Shown: positions 1-7,191 of the stretch, piece after piece
How the letters are laid out: each line of letters begins with the position of its first letter
Numbering within the stretch: position 1 is the stretch's first letter
From: CAVOJV01 sp963696325
Lineage (GTDB): Bacteria; Pseudomonadota; Gammaproteobacteria; Competibacterales; Competibacteraceae
DNA: 19,491 nt
Assembly (NCBI GenBank): GCA_963696325.1
Contig: CAVOJV010000026.1
Span: forward strand, 1-19,491
Direction of reading: 5' to 3'
Translations under genes and position numbers: made by a program
The notes under the pieces: model-generated
What the model saw: the letters and a program-made list of their open reading frames with translations, nothing else
Databases searched by the model: none
What the model was told of the DNA's origin: nothing

Positions 1-299
1 ATGTTGAGCTCAACATTAATGGATGACTTCGGGCTGAAACCGCTGCGGCCACCCGAGGACGAAAGCTTTCACGATCTGGTGGCCGAACGTTACGAGAGAG
101 CCGCCACGATCCTCACCAGCAATCTGGACTTTGGCGAATGGGGCGATGCCTTCCCGGCCAACAAAATGCTCGGCGCCGCCACCCTGGATCGCATTCGTCA
201 TGGTGCCTACCGGGTGGTCCTGGAGGGGGACAGCTACCGCAGCCCCAAACCCATCGCCGACGGTCAAAAAAACGGCGTTGAAAAAAGTGGAAAATCCGC
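1..299 (+). pseudogene. istB: istB-type IS21 helper ATPase, 3' part, interrupted by an IS
   Basis: This is the C-terminal third of an IstB-like AAA+ ATPase, the helper that assembles IS21 transposase on target DNA. Visible are the Walker-B-like DDFGLKPL at residues 8-15, the family signature FHDLVAERYERA, the sensor-like segment TSNLDFGEW and the ending HGAYRVVLEGDSYRSP. The ATPase N-terminus with Walker A lies before the window, so the ATG at base 1 is probably internal. At base 299 the gene is broken by the 300-2234 element. The open frame continues to base 594, but that part is IS sequence. Joining base 299 to base 2246 restores the ending KSGKSAHS and a TAA at 2253-2255. The family assignment is secure. 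This copy cannot make the normal C-terminus. Confidence 0.9.
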
Positions 300-324
300 A
301 AGCCGTCCGACAAAGGTGTTGCAC
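300..324 (+). repeat. left terminal inverted repeat of the 1935-bp IS
   Basis: A 25-bp sequence beginning AAGCCGTCCGACAAAGGTG is the exact reverse complement of 2210-2234. It directly follows the 11-bp duplication GGAAAATCCGC at 289-299. Confidence 0.93.
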
Positions 325-391
325 CTGAGTCGGGCAGATGAAGCCTTCGTGGAGCCTGGGCCAAGCGTTGACGTGGAGGAAGCCGAAGACT

Positions 392-2152
392 TCATGGTTG
401 GAAGTACACGATGTTTTCGAGACTCACCGGCGCCTCGGCTAACCCTAACCGCATCGCGGGCGTTTGTTTGTCCCTACCAACGAGCACGTAATTGTAGAAA
501 ACCCGGAACATCTCCAGGAGTTTCACGATTGAGCGCGGATGGTAGGCGCTTTAGCCGTGCCAAACGCGGCGGTTGTTGCTGGCGGTCGCGATAGGCCGCT
601 CCAGTAGCGAGAGCCGTCGTCGTACCAGCATGAAGAAGACATCGATGGCGTGCAGACCGGCCTTGTTGTAGAGCCAAGCCAGGTGGTCGTCGTCGTAGTC
701 GTCATAGTCGGTCAGGTAGCAGATGGCCTTCTCAGGCTCGCTCATGCTCGGAAAGGGATGCATCAGCCAACGGTCTTTCCAGTGACCGATGGCGGCCATG
801 TTCGCGAGCGATTCCTGGATGGCAAGCAGACGCAGGGCCTGGCGGTCTAAGGCGGGATGCTCCAACTCCAGGACACGGAAGCGCTCACGGCTGACTTTCA
901 GGGCATGCTTGCGCTCGTCGACCGTCCTATCTTTGTTGATACGCACGTAGAAGGCATCGGCAGTGCGATCGGCGATGCGTTCGGCGAAGGCGCCCAGGGC
1001 CGCCGCCCGTAAACCGGAATCCTGATCGAGGAACAGCCGGATCTGCTGCGCGCCAATGCTCAGGTCCCGCAACCGGAAGCAGTGGCCGTAGAGGGTATAT
1101 TCAGCGTGGACCTGCATCCCGGTCGCTGGCAACTGCGTGGTGGGTCCCGGTTCCTCGAAGACCTCCACCTCGGATCGAGATTCCGCGTCCTGGTAGCGAG
1201 CCGCGACGGCGCCGTTGAGCGTGCCGTCGGTGCCTGACCGGTTCTGCTGGCCGGTCTTTTGCTGGGCGGTAGCGGAATCATGAGCCAACCACCAGTGGGC
1301 GTGACGACGGAAGGGCTGCTGCAGATCGGGATCGTCCAACGCGGCGGCGTCGCGTTCAATGACATCGCGCTCCGCGTCCGGATCGAAGTTCAGGTGCATG
1401 CCGAACACCTAGCTCGTGGCGTGGTCGGCGCTGCCGACGGCGGTGAGTTGGACGTTGCGCGTGTCCTCGCGCCGGGTCCAGTTCACGACGTAGTCCTGCC
1501 GGTCGATGCCGATGTAAAGACGCGGGATCGAGATACCTTGGAGCAAGCGTCGCTCCCGGTGACCGACGAAAGCCAAGCATTGACGATGAAGGAAGTCGAT
1601 TTTTGAGTACAGCGTCCCGGGGGCGATGTCCGCGATTTCGCAGCGGCGCCGGAACGGGGATTTGTTCATCAGGAGTTGGAAAATTAGCCGGTTCTTGTGC
1701 GGCTGCTTGTGTCCGACCGTTGCGGAACCCACCGCGAAGGTTTTCCCGCAGGCGTTGCAGCGGTAGCGTTTGGAACCGGACCTGGTGGTACCGTAGCGAC
1801 GATAGTTGGGCGAGCCGGTGGAGACACCGACGCTGTGGTTGGGGCAATCCGTGTCGGGGCAGGAGGCTTCCGGGGCGACACTCAGATAAGCGCCCAGACG
1901 CGCTCGCTCCTCGGCGATGCCTTGGTTACTCTTGAGCGGCGGATACTCGCCACAGCCGTGGCATTCGAGTACCGGATACTGCCGGCCAGCACTGACGACG
2001 CGATAGCGGTCGCGTCGCTCGCCGCGCCCGGTGGTCTGGGCGGCCGGCGTGCCGAAGTGCTCACAGAGGGGATTCTTACAAAAGTTGACCTGGATCCCGC
2101 CATGCTCGGGTGGAATCCGAGGCCGCGAACCTCCGGAAGATTTCTTCTGCAC
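392..2152 (-). pseudogene. long zinc-ribbon transposase with two in-frame stop codons
   Basis: The gene reads from a GTG at 2152 down to a TGA at 392-394, 586 codons in one frame, broken by a TAG at 1409-1411 and a TAA at 551-553. The N-terminal 170 residues hold several zinc-knuckle pairs: CKNPLCEHFG, CHGCG, CPDTDCPNH and RYRCNACGKTF. A helix-turn-helix-like stretch and the segment LYIGIDRQDYVVNWTRRED follow, then a long C-terminal domain ending VSLENIVYFQP. The protein-like sequence continues without a shift across both stops (ADHATS, stop, VFGMHLNF; and RVWHG, stop, SAYHP). This indicates point mutations in a once intact gene. From memory of relatives, tyrosine is expected at both stops. 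Function as a transposase is inferred from the element ends and the zinc ribbon; I recognise no firm DDE triad. Confidence 0.75.
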
Positions 2153-2209
2153 AGGGCGATCCCGCTATCCTCAGTCAGAGAGCGGGATCGTGTGCCGATC
2201 GCAGCCCGA

Positions 2210-2234
2210 GTGCAACACCTTTGTCGGACGGCTT
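2210..2234 (-). repeat. right terminal inverted repeat of the 1935-bp IS
   Basis: This is the reverse complement of 300-324 over all 25 bases. It is followed at 2235-2245 by the second copy of GGAAAATCCGC. Confidence 0.93.
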
Positions 2235-2255
2235 GGAAAATCCGCCCATTCTTAA
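2235..2255 (+). pseudogene. istB: istB 3' tip displaced by the IS
   Basis: The stretch begins with the second copy of the 11-bp duplication. Read in the istB frame it supplies the last residues (SAHS) and the TAA at 2253-2255. It belongs with the istB part at 1-299. Confidence 0.88.
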
Positions 2256-2289
2256 CCCCCGTTCGAGCCCCTGATCAGGCACTTCCAAG

Positions 2290-2339
2290 TGGCGCCATTA
2301 TGCCGAAAATCGGTGGCGCCAATATGCCGAAGAGTGACA
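2290..2339. repeat. right end of the first IS21-family element
   Basis: Two direct copies of an 18-base unit, TGGCGCCATTATGCCGAA (2290-2307) and TGGCGCCAATATGCCGAA (2314-2331), lie 24 bases apart. They precede AGAGTGACA, whose final ACA is the usual IS21-family terminus (5'-TGT on the other strand). Multiple terminal repeats of this kind are IS21 transposase binding sites. The position 35 bases after the istB stop fits. The matching left end lies outside the window. Confidence 0.75.
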
Positions 2340-2505
2340 GTGGCCGCTGAGGGCTAAACACGCCGTCCTGGGTTGCCAAGCACGCACTCGCCTGGCGGTC
2401 AGGAGTCATGAAGAATCCAAGCCCGGATGTAGCATGACCGCTGGTCGCTCCAGCCTTAGTCTCGTCGTACTCGTTGAATGCCAGGCTGTCGGTGGCGTGG
2501 TACAA
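2340..2505 (-). pseudogene. fragment of an ADP-ribosyltransferase-like (ART) domain
   Basis: The reading frame starts at TTG 2505 (open back to about 2541) and runs into the IS21 end at 2339. It encodes YHATDSLAFNEYDETKAG followed by TSGLGFFMTPDR. This resembles the N-terminal core of phage- and toxin-type ART domains, where a conserved YHGT/YHAT strand is followed by a G-x-G-x-YF element. Only about 55 residues remain and the catalytic C-terminal half is missing, apparently removed by the IS21 insertion. The match is from motif memory only and could be wrong. No ribosome-binding site was seen. Confidence 0.35.
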
Positions 2506-2541
2506 CGTGAGAAGCTTTCCTTGACGCGCAGTTAGCCTTCC

Positions 2542-2998
2542 CTATGCTTTCCGCCCCCCATAATCTCTTAAAAACGCCTCCAAAGACTTCTAGTGCGGTC
2601 TGGCGGGCATTCATGATAACCTGGGAGTCTTCCAAGGTTATCTCCTCCGCCTCATGGTCTAGCTAGATTGATTGGTGGGATAGCTACTTGCACCAGATTG
2701 AAAATAATTATCGAAGTGCCAATCCTTAGCTATGCAAGCCAGAAGACCGTATTGACTTGTATGAAAGATGTTTTTCTTTGCCATGCCAACGAAGACAAAA
2801 GGCCTTTTTATAGTAGCGGAACATTTTTTACGCTACGAGTTGGTTAGCTGGGTTAAGGCAGGCTAACCGTTACTTCTGATAACTCTACTTATCGGAAAAA
2901 AAAATAGCTCTAAGCTTCTGATAACGTGGTTTTTGGGGTGATTAACCCAGCGAAAGAGGTTCTGATAATAGGGAATGTCTCATCACAGGAAGCGGTGG
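2542..2998. other. AT-rich non-coding region with hairpins and dyad repeats
   Basis: No protein-like frame is seen here. The region holds a perfect 8-bp hairpin GATAACCT/AGGTTATC (2615-2622 and 2635-2642). It also has interleaved dyads GGTTAGC/GCTAACC (2842-2848 and 2862-2868) and GCTGGGTTAA/TTAACCCAGC (2847-2856 and 2942-2951), and three copies of TTCTGATAA starting at 2874, 2916 and 2960. It is much more AT-rich than the flanking IS DNA. It could be the old upstream region of the sugar-transfer genes or the end of an unrecognised mobile element. Confidence 0.6.
2799..2838 (+). repeat. partial diverged copy of the 127-bp repeat's inner end
   Basis: The stretch starts AAGGCCTTTTTATAGTAG and continues through ATTTTTTACGCTA. 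It matches the start of the right copy (5010 onward: GGCCTTTTCATAGTAGTG, then ATTTTTTACGCTA) with several mismatches, in the same orientation. It suggests that this short sequence family is present at least three times here. Confidence 0.55.
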
Positions 2999-3125
2999 TA
3001 ACTATGAGAAGTCAAGACATCTCTGGTTTTTTCACCAGAATGGAGATATTTACCTTATTAAACAAACAGTTAATATAAAAAAGAACGCTTAGCGTAAAAA
3101 ATTCCCCCACTACTATGAAAAGGCC
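2999..3125 (+). repeat. 127-bp inverted repeat, left copy
   Basis: From TAACTATGAGAAGTC to GAAAAGGCC this is the reverse complement of 5010-5136, with one mismatch that I can see (within the TTAATATAA run). It contains the small hairpins TCTGGT-TTTTTTC-ACCAGA and ACGC-TTA-GCGT. Its inner end supplies the ATG (3115) of the downstream GtrA frame. It may be a MITE-like unit, or two copies of one IS end. Confidence 0.9.
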
Positions 3126-3417
3126 TTTCGGGCTATGGCCAGTAGCATCCAACGTATTGAGCTACACCGCAGGAGTCGCCAATAGCTTCGTGTTGAACCG
3201 TACCTGGACATTCACCGATAGGGAATATCGGGATGGTATCGCTTACCAACTGCCAGCGTTCATGCTCTCTAATTTTTGTGGTCTATTGTTATCCACGATG
3301 ATCATTTGGCTGGCACTCGTTTGGTTCAAGCCCGTTCCGGCTAAATTTATATCGGTGCTATTCACTCTGTTTTGGAACTACTGGTTCGCAAATAATCTCG
3401 TTTTTCGCCATAGGTAA
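3115..3417 (+). CDS. GtrA-family membrane protein, N-terminally shortened
   Basis: GtrA proteins are small four-helix inner-membrane proteins that help flip polyprenyl-phosphate sugars for O-antigen or wall glycosylation. The 100 residues hold the family signature NSFVLNRTWTF after the first visible helix. A hydrophobic segment follows (residues 43-69, PAFMLSNFCGLLLSTMIIWL), and the C-terminal helix ends in the typical NYWFANNLVFRHR. Normal GtrA proteins are about 120-150 residues. The first helix is missing, and the first four codons (MKRP) come from the 127-bp repeat, so the gene appears 5'-truncated with a chance start. No clear Shine-Dalgarno sequence precedes the ATG. Four bases separate its stop from the next gene, which implies an operon. 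The family is well supported; activity is doubtful. Confidence 0.8.
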   Translation: MKRPFGLWPVASNVLSYTAGVANSFVLNRTWTFTDREYRDGIAYQLPAFMLSNFCGLLLSTMIIWLALVWFKPVPAKFISVLFTLFWNYWFANNLVFRHR

Positions 3418-3421
3418 TCTT

Positions 3422-4960
3422 ATGATGGCACGCAATCCTGACAATAGTGACGAAGGACAAACCGCGATAAACATTTGGCGGATTGATATCGCTGTGGATC
3501 GCGCGGTAATTCTTATCTTAGTTCTGTTTGAAAGTACTCTCGCATTGTTTGTTTCTCAGGTAAGAGATCTCAATGGGGACGAAATGTGGACTCGAGCTGT
3601 CGCCCGCCTTCCAATTGATGCGACATGGATTATGGTTTTGCAAGACGGTAAACACCCCCCTCTCTACAATACATTGCAGAAGCTTCTGCAAATCGTGCTG
3701 CCCGATACGCCAGAGTCCCTCCGATTGATAAGTATCGTTTCGATCACGTTAGTGCCTCCACTGGTCTACTCAATTGGACGCTGGTTGGGAGGGCGGCCAT
3801 TTCTTGCAGCCATTGCCTCTATATGGGTCGGGCTTCACCCGCTCATTCTTCTCCAGGCTGCAAACGCCAGGAGTTACGCCTTATTGACGCTCCTTGTTAC
3901 AGCTTTTGCGGCACTTTTGGTGAAGGCATGGCAGGGTAAAGGAAGCTGCATCCTTGTTGGTTTACTGGCCGTGTGTATCAGCTTGACCCACGCTTTTGGA
4001 TTGCTCTATCTGGCGAGTTTATCCTTTACGTATATTGCACTGCTGATGATTTTGCGGCCAGCGACAGGCATTAAGCAGGCGAAGTGCTATGTTGTCGCGC
4101 TGGTTCCATCGGGTATCGCTTATCTAGTCTGGGTCCTTGTCACTAGCCATTTCTCTGTGGAGTCCGGTGGTATCATAAGCGGACTTGAGTGGGTGGAGCT
4201 ACCTAATATAACCGACCGCATCTATACCGCTGGCTTGTTGGGGGGTAGTGGAGGATATTACAAAGCTACAACATTCTCGTTAGCCGTTTGGTCCTTATTG
4301 GGTAGTTTCTTTATTTGGCGGACGAAGCGAGACCTAACTGTTCTGGTTGTTGGCGGATTCCTCGTTCTCGGTGCTATCGGGCCGTTTATCGCTCAAGTAT
4401 TCGCGACTGGAATTGTGGCCGATTTGCCGTTTTGGGGGGTGCGTCATGTAACGCCCACAGTCCCTTTGTTGATGATTCCTGTTCTCGCGAGTTTGGCACC
4501 GCTGCAAAGGTGCCCGATTTGGTCAGCATTAGTTGCGCTTTCCTTGCTCTCGATCTGCAGCCTGAACATCATATTCGGGAGAAATTTTAGGGAAACATTC
4601 TTTTCAGATACGGTAAAACTAGCATCATCATTCTCACCGCCGCTTCCGATCCTTGCAACATATCGATACGGTGACCGCAACGTGCTCAATTATTACTCTG
4701 ACCGCTCTTGTATCGTCCTTGGGTCGTATGAACCGACTCACCACCCTGCAGGTTGCATTGTGCTGGAGCCATCATTGGTCCAGCCAGGGCAAAATTTGGT
4801 TATTTTAGTCTACCGGGACTTCCATACCGGAGAAACTGCCGAGAAGACACGGTTTGTCAGCGAAGGATGGCATCCTATTGCGGATCTCAGTAACGACAAA
4901 GGGAATCATGCATTACTTCTACGTCGGGCAAATCCGACACCGCCGAGCGCATCGCCCTGA
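3422..4960 (+). CDS. GT-C-type membrane glycosyltransferase (ArnT/PMT-like)
   Basis: The 512-residue polytopic membrane protein resembles GT39/GT83 enzymes, which move a sugar from a polyprenyl-phosphate donor to a periplasmic acceptor. A cytoplasmic N-terminus is followed by a first helix at about 27-45. The first periplasmic loop carries the catalytic-type acidic motif DLNGDEMW (D53, E54) and then KHPPLYN (77-83). About ten further hydrophobic segments run to residue 400, ending in a soluble tail. It follows the GtrA gene with a four-base gap, so GtrA is the likely donor-flipping partner. The last nine residues (NPTPPSASP) are read out of frame from an IS4 transposase fragment, so the natural C-terminus has probably been replaced. 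The base composition is clearly lower in GC than the neighbouring IS. The exact substrate is unknown. Confidence 0.82.
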   Translation: MMARNPDNSDEGQTAINIWRIDIAVDRAVILILVLFESTLALFVSQVRDLNGDEMWTRAVARLPIDATWIMVLQDGKHPPLYNTLQKLLQIVLPDTPESLRLISIVSITLVPPLVYSIGRWLGGRPFLAAIASIWVGLHPLILLQAANARSYALLTLLVTAFAALLVKAWQGKGSCILVGLLAVCISLTHAFGLLYLASLSFTYIALLMILRPATGIKQAKCYVVALVPSGIAYLVWVLVTSHFSVESGGIISGLEWVELPNITDRIYTAGLLGGSGGYYKATTFSLAVWSLLGSFFIWRTKRDLTVLVVGGFLVLGAIGPFIAQVFATGIVADLPFWGVRHVTPTVPLLMIPVLASLAPLQRCPIWSALVALSLLSICSLNIIFGRNFRETFFSDTVKLASSFSPPLPILATYRYGDRNVLNYYSDRSCIVLGSYEPTHHPAGCIVLEPSLVQPGQNLVILVYRDFHTGETAEKTRFVSEGWHPIADLSNDKGNHALLLRRANPTPPSASP

Positions 4961-5013
4961 TGGAGCGATTCCTCCAAGTCTTCGGCGCGGGCCGGATCGC
5001 CGCCCTGCTGGCC
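4930..5013 (+). pseudogene. IS4-family transposase fragment at the glycosyltransferase 3' end
   Basis: In the frame starting at 4930 the DNA encodes KSDTAERIALMERFLQVFGA and then GRIAALLA. This is the stretch that precedes the DREF catalytic aspartate in IS4-type transposases. It begins in the last codons of the glycosyltransferase (different frame) and is cut at 5013 by the 127-bp repeat, where a stop follows at 5020-5022. GC content rises sharply at 4930. Neither end of the parent IS is present. Confidence 0.65.
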
Positions 5014-5136
5014 TTTTCATAGTAGTGGGGGAATTTTTTACGCTAAGCGTTCTTTGTTATATTAACTGTTTGTTTAATAAGGTAAATATCTCCATTCTGG
5101 TGAAAAAACCAGAGATGTCTTGACTTCTCATAGTTA
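5010..5136 (-). repeat. 127-bp inverted repeat, right copy
   Basis: This is the reverse complement of 2999-3125 with one visible mismatch. Its inner end (GGCCTTTTCATAGTAG) abuts the IS4 fragment. Its outer end (CATAGTTA) lies 22 bases from the stop of the IS630 transposase. Each copy also carries a near-repeat of CTTTTCATAGT at both of its ends in the same orientation (5013-5023 and CTTCTCATAGT at 5124-5134). Confidence 0.9.
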
Positions 5137-5158
5137 TACCACTTGCCAATAGGTTTTA

Positions 5159-5485
5159 TTATTTAAGTGCGGCTAAAATGAACTCAAAGCCGGTCAAGGA
5201 AGCTAATTGATTTGCAGTGATAGACTGAATAATTTGATCAACTTCTCTACGCAATTCTTCTAAATTATTCAGGTTAAGCCAGCGCAATTGATCTTTCATA
5301 GATTGCCAAACGCGTTCGATGGGATTGACATCCGGGCTATAAGGAGGTTGAAATAACAAGACGACATTATCAGGAATCTAGAGTTTTTTGGCTAAATGAA
5401 ACCGTCCGTTATCTAATTGAAGTATATTAAGACTGTGGGGATAAGCTGGAGAGAATTGGTCTAGAAATAGCTGAAAACAATCCGC
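5159..5485 (-). pseudogene. IS630-family transposase, C-terminal part
   Basis: Read on the minus strand, this is the DDE_3 half of an IS630/Tc1-type transposase. It has DADCFQLFLDQF, the second catalytic aspartate in LNILQLDNGRFH, and the third acidic residue in YSPDVNPIERVWQSMKDQL, ending FEFILAALK with a TAA at 5159-5161. A TAG at 5378-5380 (after LAKKL, before IPDNVVLLFQPP) breaks the frame. At 5485/5494 it is interrupted by the ISKra4 element. The preceding residues (GDSFFLEFSHLD) continue in frame on the far side at 7192-7233. Everything upstream of that is lost at the IS50-like element. The enzyme would cut and paste at TA dinucleotides. It is non-functional here. Confidence 0.88.
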
Positions 5486-5494
5486 GTCTAAATG
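5486..5494. repeat. 9-bp target duplication, left of ISKra4
   Basis: GTCTAAATG here is repeated at 7192-7200, directly outside the ISKra4 ends. On the minus strand it encodes HLD of the interrupted IS630 transposase. Confidence 0.92.
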
Positions 5495-7191
5495 GGGCGT
5501 AACCAGTCGAGCGCGGGGTAGCCGGCGGGCCAGGCCGGAGATGAAAAGGGCGGTGGGCACCTTGCCCGATTGATCCGGAGGTGGGTAGATTGATGTCACC
5601 AAACACCCAATCACCCGAGGGACCCACCGATGATGATTATGATGTCGCCGTTGACCGTGGAAGGCAAGCCGTTGGATGTGGCGGCGCGCTTGGCGGAGCT
5701 GACGGGATTCGTGTCCGATGCCGCGCGCGACGGCCTGCCGGCGCACGAACTGGAGCGGGGTCTGTGGCAGTATCTGCTGCGGTTGGGTCATGAGTTGCAA
5801 GGGCAGTATTTTGTTTTGGCCGGTGATGGCGACTGCGGCGAAACCCTGAGGCTGGCCGACGGGCGAGTGGTGCGGCGGTTGCCGGAGCCCCACGGTCGGC
5901 CGTATCAATCGATCTTCGGGGATTTTACCCTGGAACGGGTAGTGTACGGGACGCGGGAAGGCCCGCGGATCGAGGCGGTACCGCTGGATGCGCGGCTGGG
6001 ACTGCCCGAGGACCAGTGCTCGTATCTGCTGCGAGACTGGAACCAGGCGCTGGTGGTGGAGAACCCCTACGGCCAAGTCAACGCGGTGCTGGGGCGCCTC
6101 CTGGGACTGGACCAGTCGGTGGCCAGTTTGGAAGCGATGACCCGCACCCTGGCCGGGGCGGTGGGCGGTTACCGGGCCGCCCAACCCCCGGCGGCGCTGG
6201 CCACGGTCGGTCAGCTCGTGGTGTTGAGCGCCGACGGCAAGGGGGTCCCGTTGCGCAAGCCGGCCGATGCGCCGGCCATCGCTGCCCACGATCACGCGCG
6301 CGGGCCGAAGCCGGATCGCAAGAAAATGGCCGTGCTGGGCGCGGTCTATCAGATCGATCCCTACTCCCGCACCCCACTGGCGGTGGTGGAGGCCCTGTTT
6401 CGCGATCCGGCCGCAACCCCCGAACGGCACGGCCCGCGCCGGCCGGTTCCCCAGCAGAAGCGGCTGTGCGCCGTACTGCCGGTGGCCGCGGCGCTCGCCC
6501 CGTCCCGCCCGGCGGACGTGATTTTCCCCTGGCTGGTCGTCGAAGCCCGCCAGCGCGATCCCGACCACCAGCACCCCTGGGTGTTGCTGATGGACGGCCA
6601 GACCTCGCTGTGGGAGGCCGCCGCCGAGGCCCTGGGTGGAACCCCGCGCGTGGAAATCCTCGACCTGTTGCACGCCACTGGCTACCTGTGGGAGGCGGTG
6701 CATCTCTTTCATGACCCCGGCAGCGACCTGGCCCTGAAGTGGATGAACGTGTTGGTTTGCGGGTTGCTGAGCGGGATGGGGACCGGGGTGATCCGCTGGC
6801 TGCAACACCTCGCCGAGCAAAGTGAGCTGCCCGCCGCCGCCCGCGCCCGCCTGGCGCAGATCCACGGCTATTTCGAGCGCCACCGCGACCGCATTCACTA
6901 CGACCAGTACCTCGCCGCCGGCTATCCCATCGCCTCCGGCGTGATCGAAGGAGCCTGCCGTCATGTCGTCAAGGATCGGATGGAACGGGCCGGGATGCAC
7001 TGGACCCTGCCTGGCGCCCAAGCCCTGTTAAACCTGCGCTGCGTGGCCCTCAACGACGAGTGGGAACCGTTCATGAACCATTACATCCACCAGGAAACTA
7101 CCCGCCTTTATGCTAACTGTCCGGTCCAACCCAGACGCGCCCCGCTTCGCCTCGTCGCCTGAGCCGGGGGCGCGCTCGACCGGTTACGCCC
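5495..7191 (+). mobile_element. intact ISKra4-family insertion sequence, 1697 bp
   Basis: The left end GGGCGTAACCAGTCGAGCGC and the right end (read inward) GGGCGTAACCGGTCGAGCGC differ at one base in 20. The element is flanked by the 9-bp duplication GTCTAAATG. Excision rejoins the IS630 transposase frame exactly (FLEFSHLD-ADCFQLF), which proves the boundaries. One plus-strand gene fills it after a 135-bp leader. Ends, duplication and open reading frame are all intact, so it may still be mobile. Confidence 0.93.
5630..7162 (+). CDS. ISKra4-family transposase
   Basis: This 510-residue DDE transposase of the ISKra4 family catalyses movement of the surrounding element. An N-terminal region with GQYFVLAGDGDCGETLRLADG and the conserved FGDFTLERVVYGTREG precedes the core. 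Candidate catalytic residues are D202 in VLSADGKGVPLRK, D322 in VLLMDGQTSLWE (or D345 in EILDLLHATGYLW) and E440 in GYPIASGVIEGACRHVVKDR. The C-terminus has the family ending RMERAGMHWTLPGAQALLNLRC. Length is usual for the family. The start offers four in-frame ATG codons within 15 bases. GAGGGA lies 7 bases before the first, at 5630, so that one was chosen. No stop or frameshift is seen. The long antisense frame over this gene is a GC-rich shadow. Confidence 0.93.
   Translation: MMIMMSPLTVEGKPLDVAARLAELTGFVSDAARDGLPAHELERGLWQYLLRLGHELQGQYFVLAGDGDCGETLRLADGRVVRRLPEPHGRPYQSIFGDFTLERVVYGTREGPRIEAVPLDARLGLPEDQCSYLLRDWNQALVVENPYGQVNAVLGRLLGLDQSVASLEAMTRTLAGAVGGYRAAQPPAALATVGQLVVLSADGKGVPLRKPADAPAIAAHDHARGPKPDRKKMAVLGAVYQIDPYSRTPLAVVEALFRDPAATPERHGPRRPVPQQKRLCAVLPVAAALAPSRPADVIFPWLVVEARQRDPDHQHPWVLLMDGQTSLWEAAAEALGGTPRVEILDLLHATGYLWEAVHLFHDPGSDLALKWMNVLVCGLLSGMGTGVIRWLQHLAEQSELPAAARARLAQIHGYFERHRDRIHYDQYLAAGYPIASGVIEGACRHVVKDRMERAGMHWTLPGAQALLNLRCVALNDEWEPFMNHYIHQETTRLYANCPVQPRRAPLRLVA

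Larger units (their letters stand above)
300..2234 (-). mobile_element. 1935-bp insertion sequence with zinc-ribbon transposase, inserted in istB
   Basis: The element is bounded by perfect 25-bp inverted repeats (300-324 and 2210-2234, starting AAGCCGTCCGACAAAGG). It is flanked by the 11-bp direct duplication GGAAAATCCGC at 289-299 and 2235-2245. Removing the element and one duplication copy restores the istB reading frame and stop, so the boundaries are exact. It carries one long gene on the minus strand, now interrupted by two stops. The N-terminal CxxC zinc ribbon (RYRCNACGKTF) recalls IS1-type transposases, which also make 8- to 14-bp duplications. The protein is far longer than IS1 InsAB, however, so the family is left open. 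Confidence 0.9.

Noticed and set aside
300..594. Extension of the istB frame to base 594 as a 197-residue protein
   Set aside because: After base 299 the frame reads IS end and antisense transposase DNA. The true end is at 2255.
392..2152. Reassigned TAG and TAA codons read as tyrosine
   Set aside because: Intact genes in the same window end with TAA (istA, istB) and TGA (ISKra4), and the VPEID gene ends with TAG. Ordinary stop use therefore applies, and decay is simpler.
1697..2350. A 217-codon plus-strand frame
   Set aside because: It is antisense to the zinc-ribbon transposase and crosses the IS border and the IS21 end, with no protein-like features.
5378..7021. A 547-codon open frame on the minus strand across the whole ISKra4 element
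   Set aside because: It is the antisense of the ISKra4 transposase in GC-rich DNA, with low-complexity Gln/Gly/His/Arg composition. Only its last 36 or so codons (from HLDADCFQ on) are real IS630 sequence.
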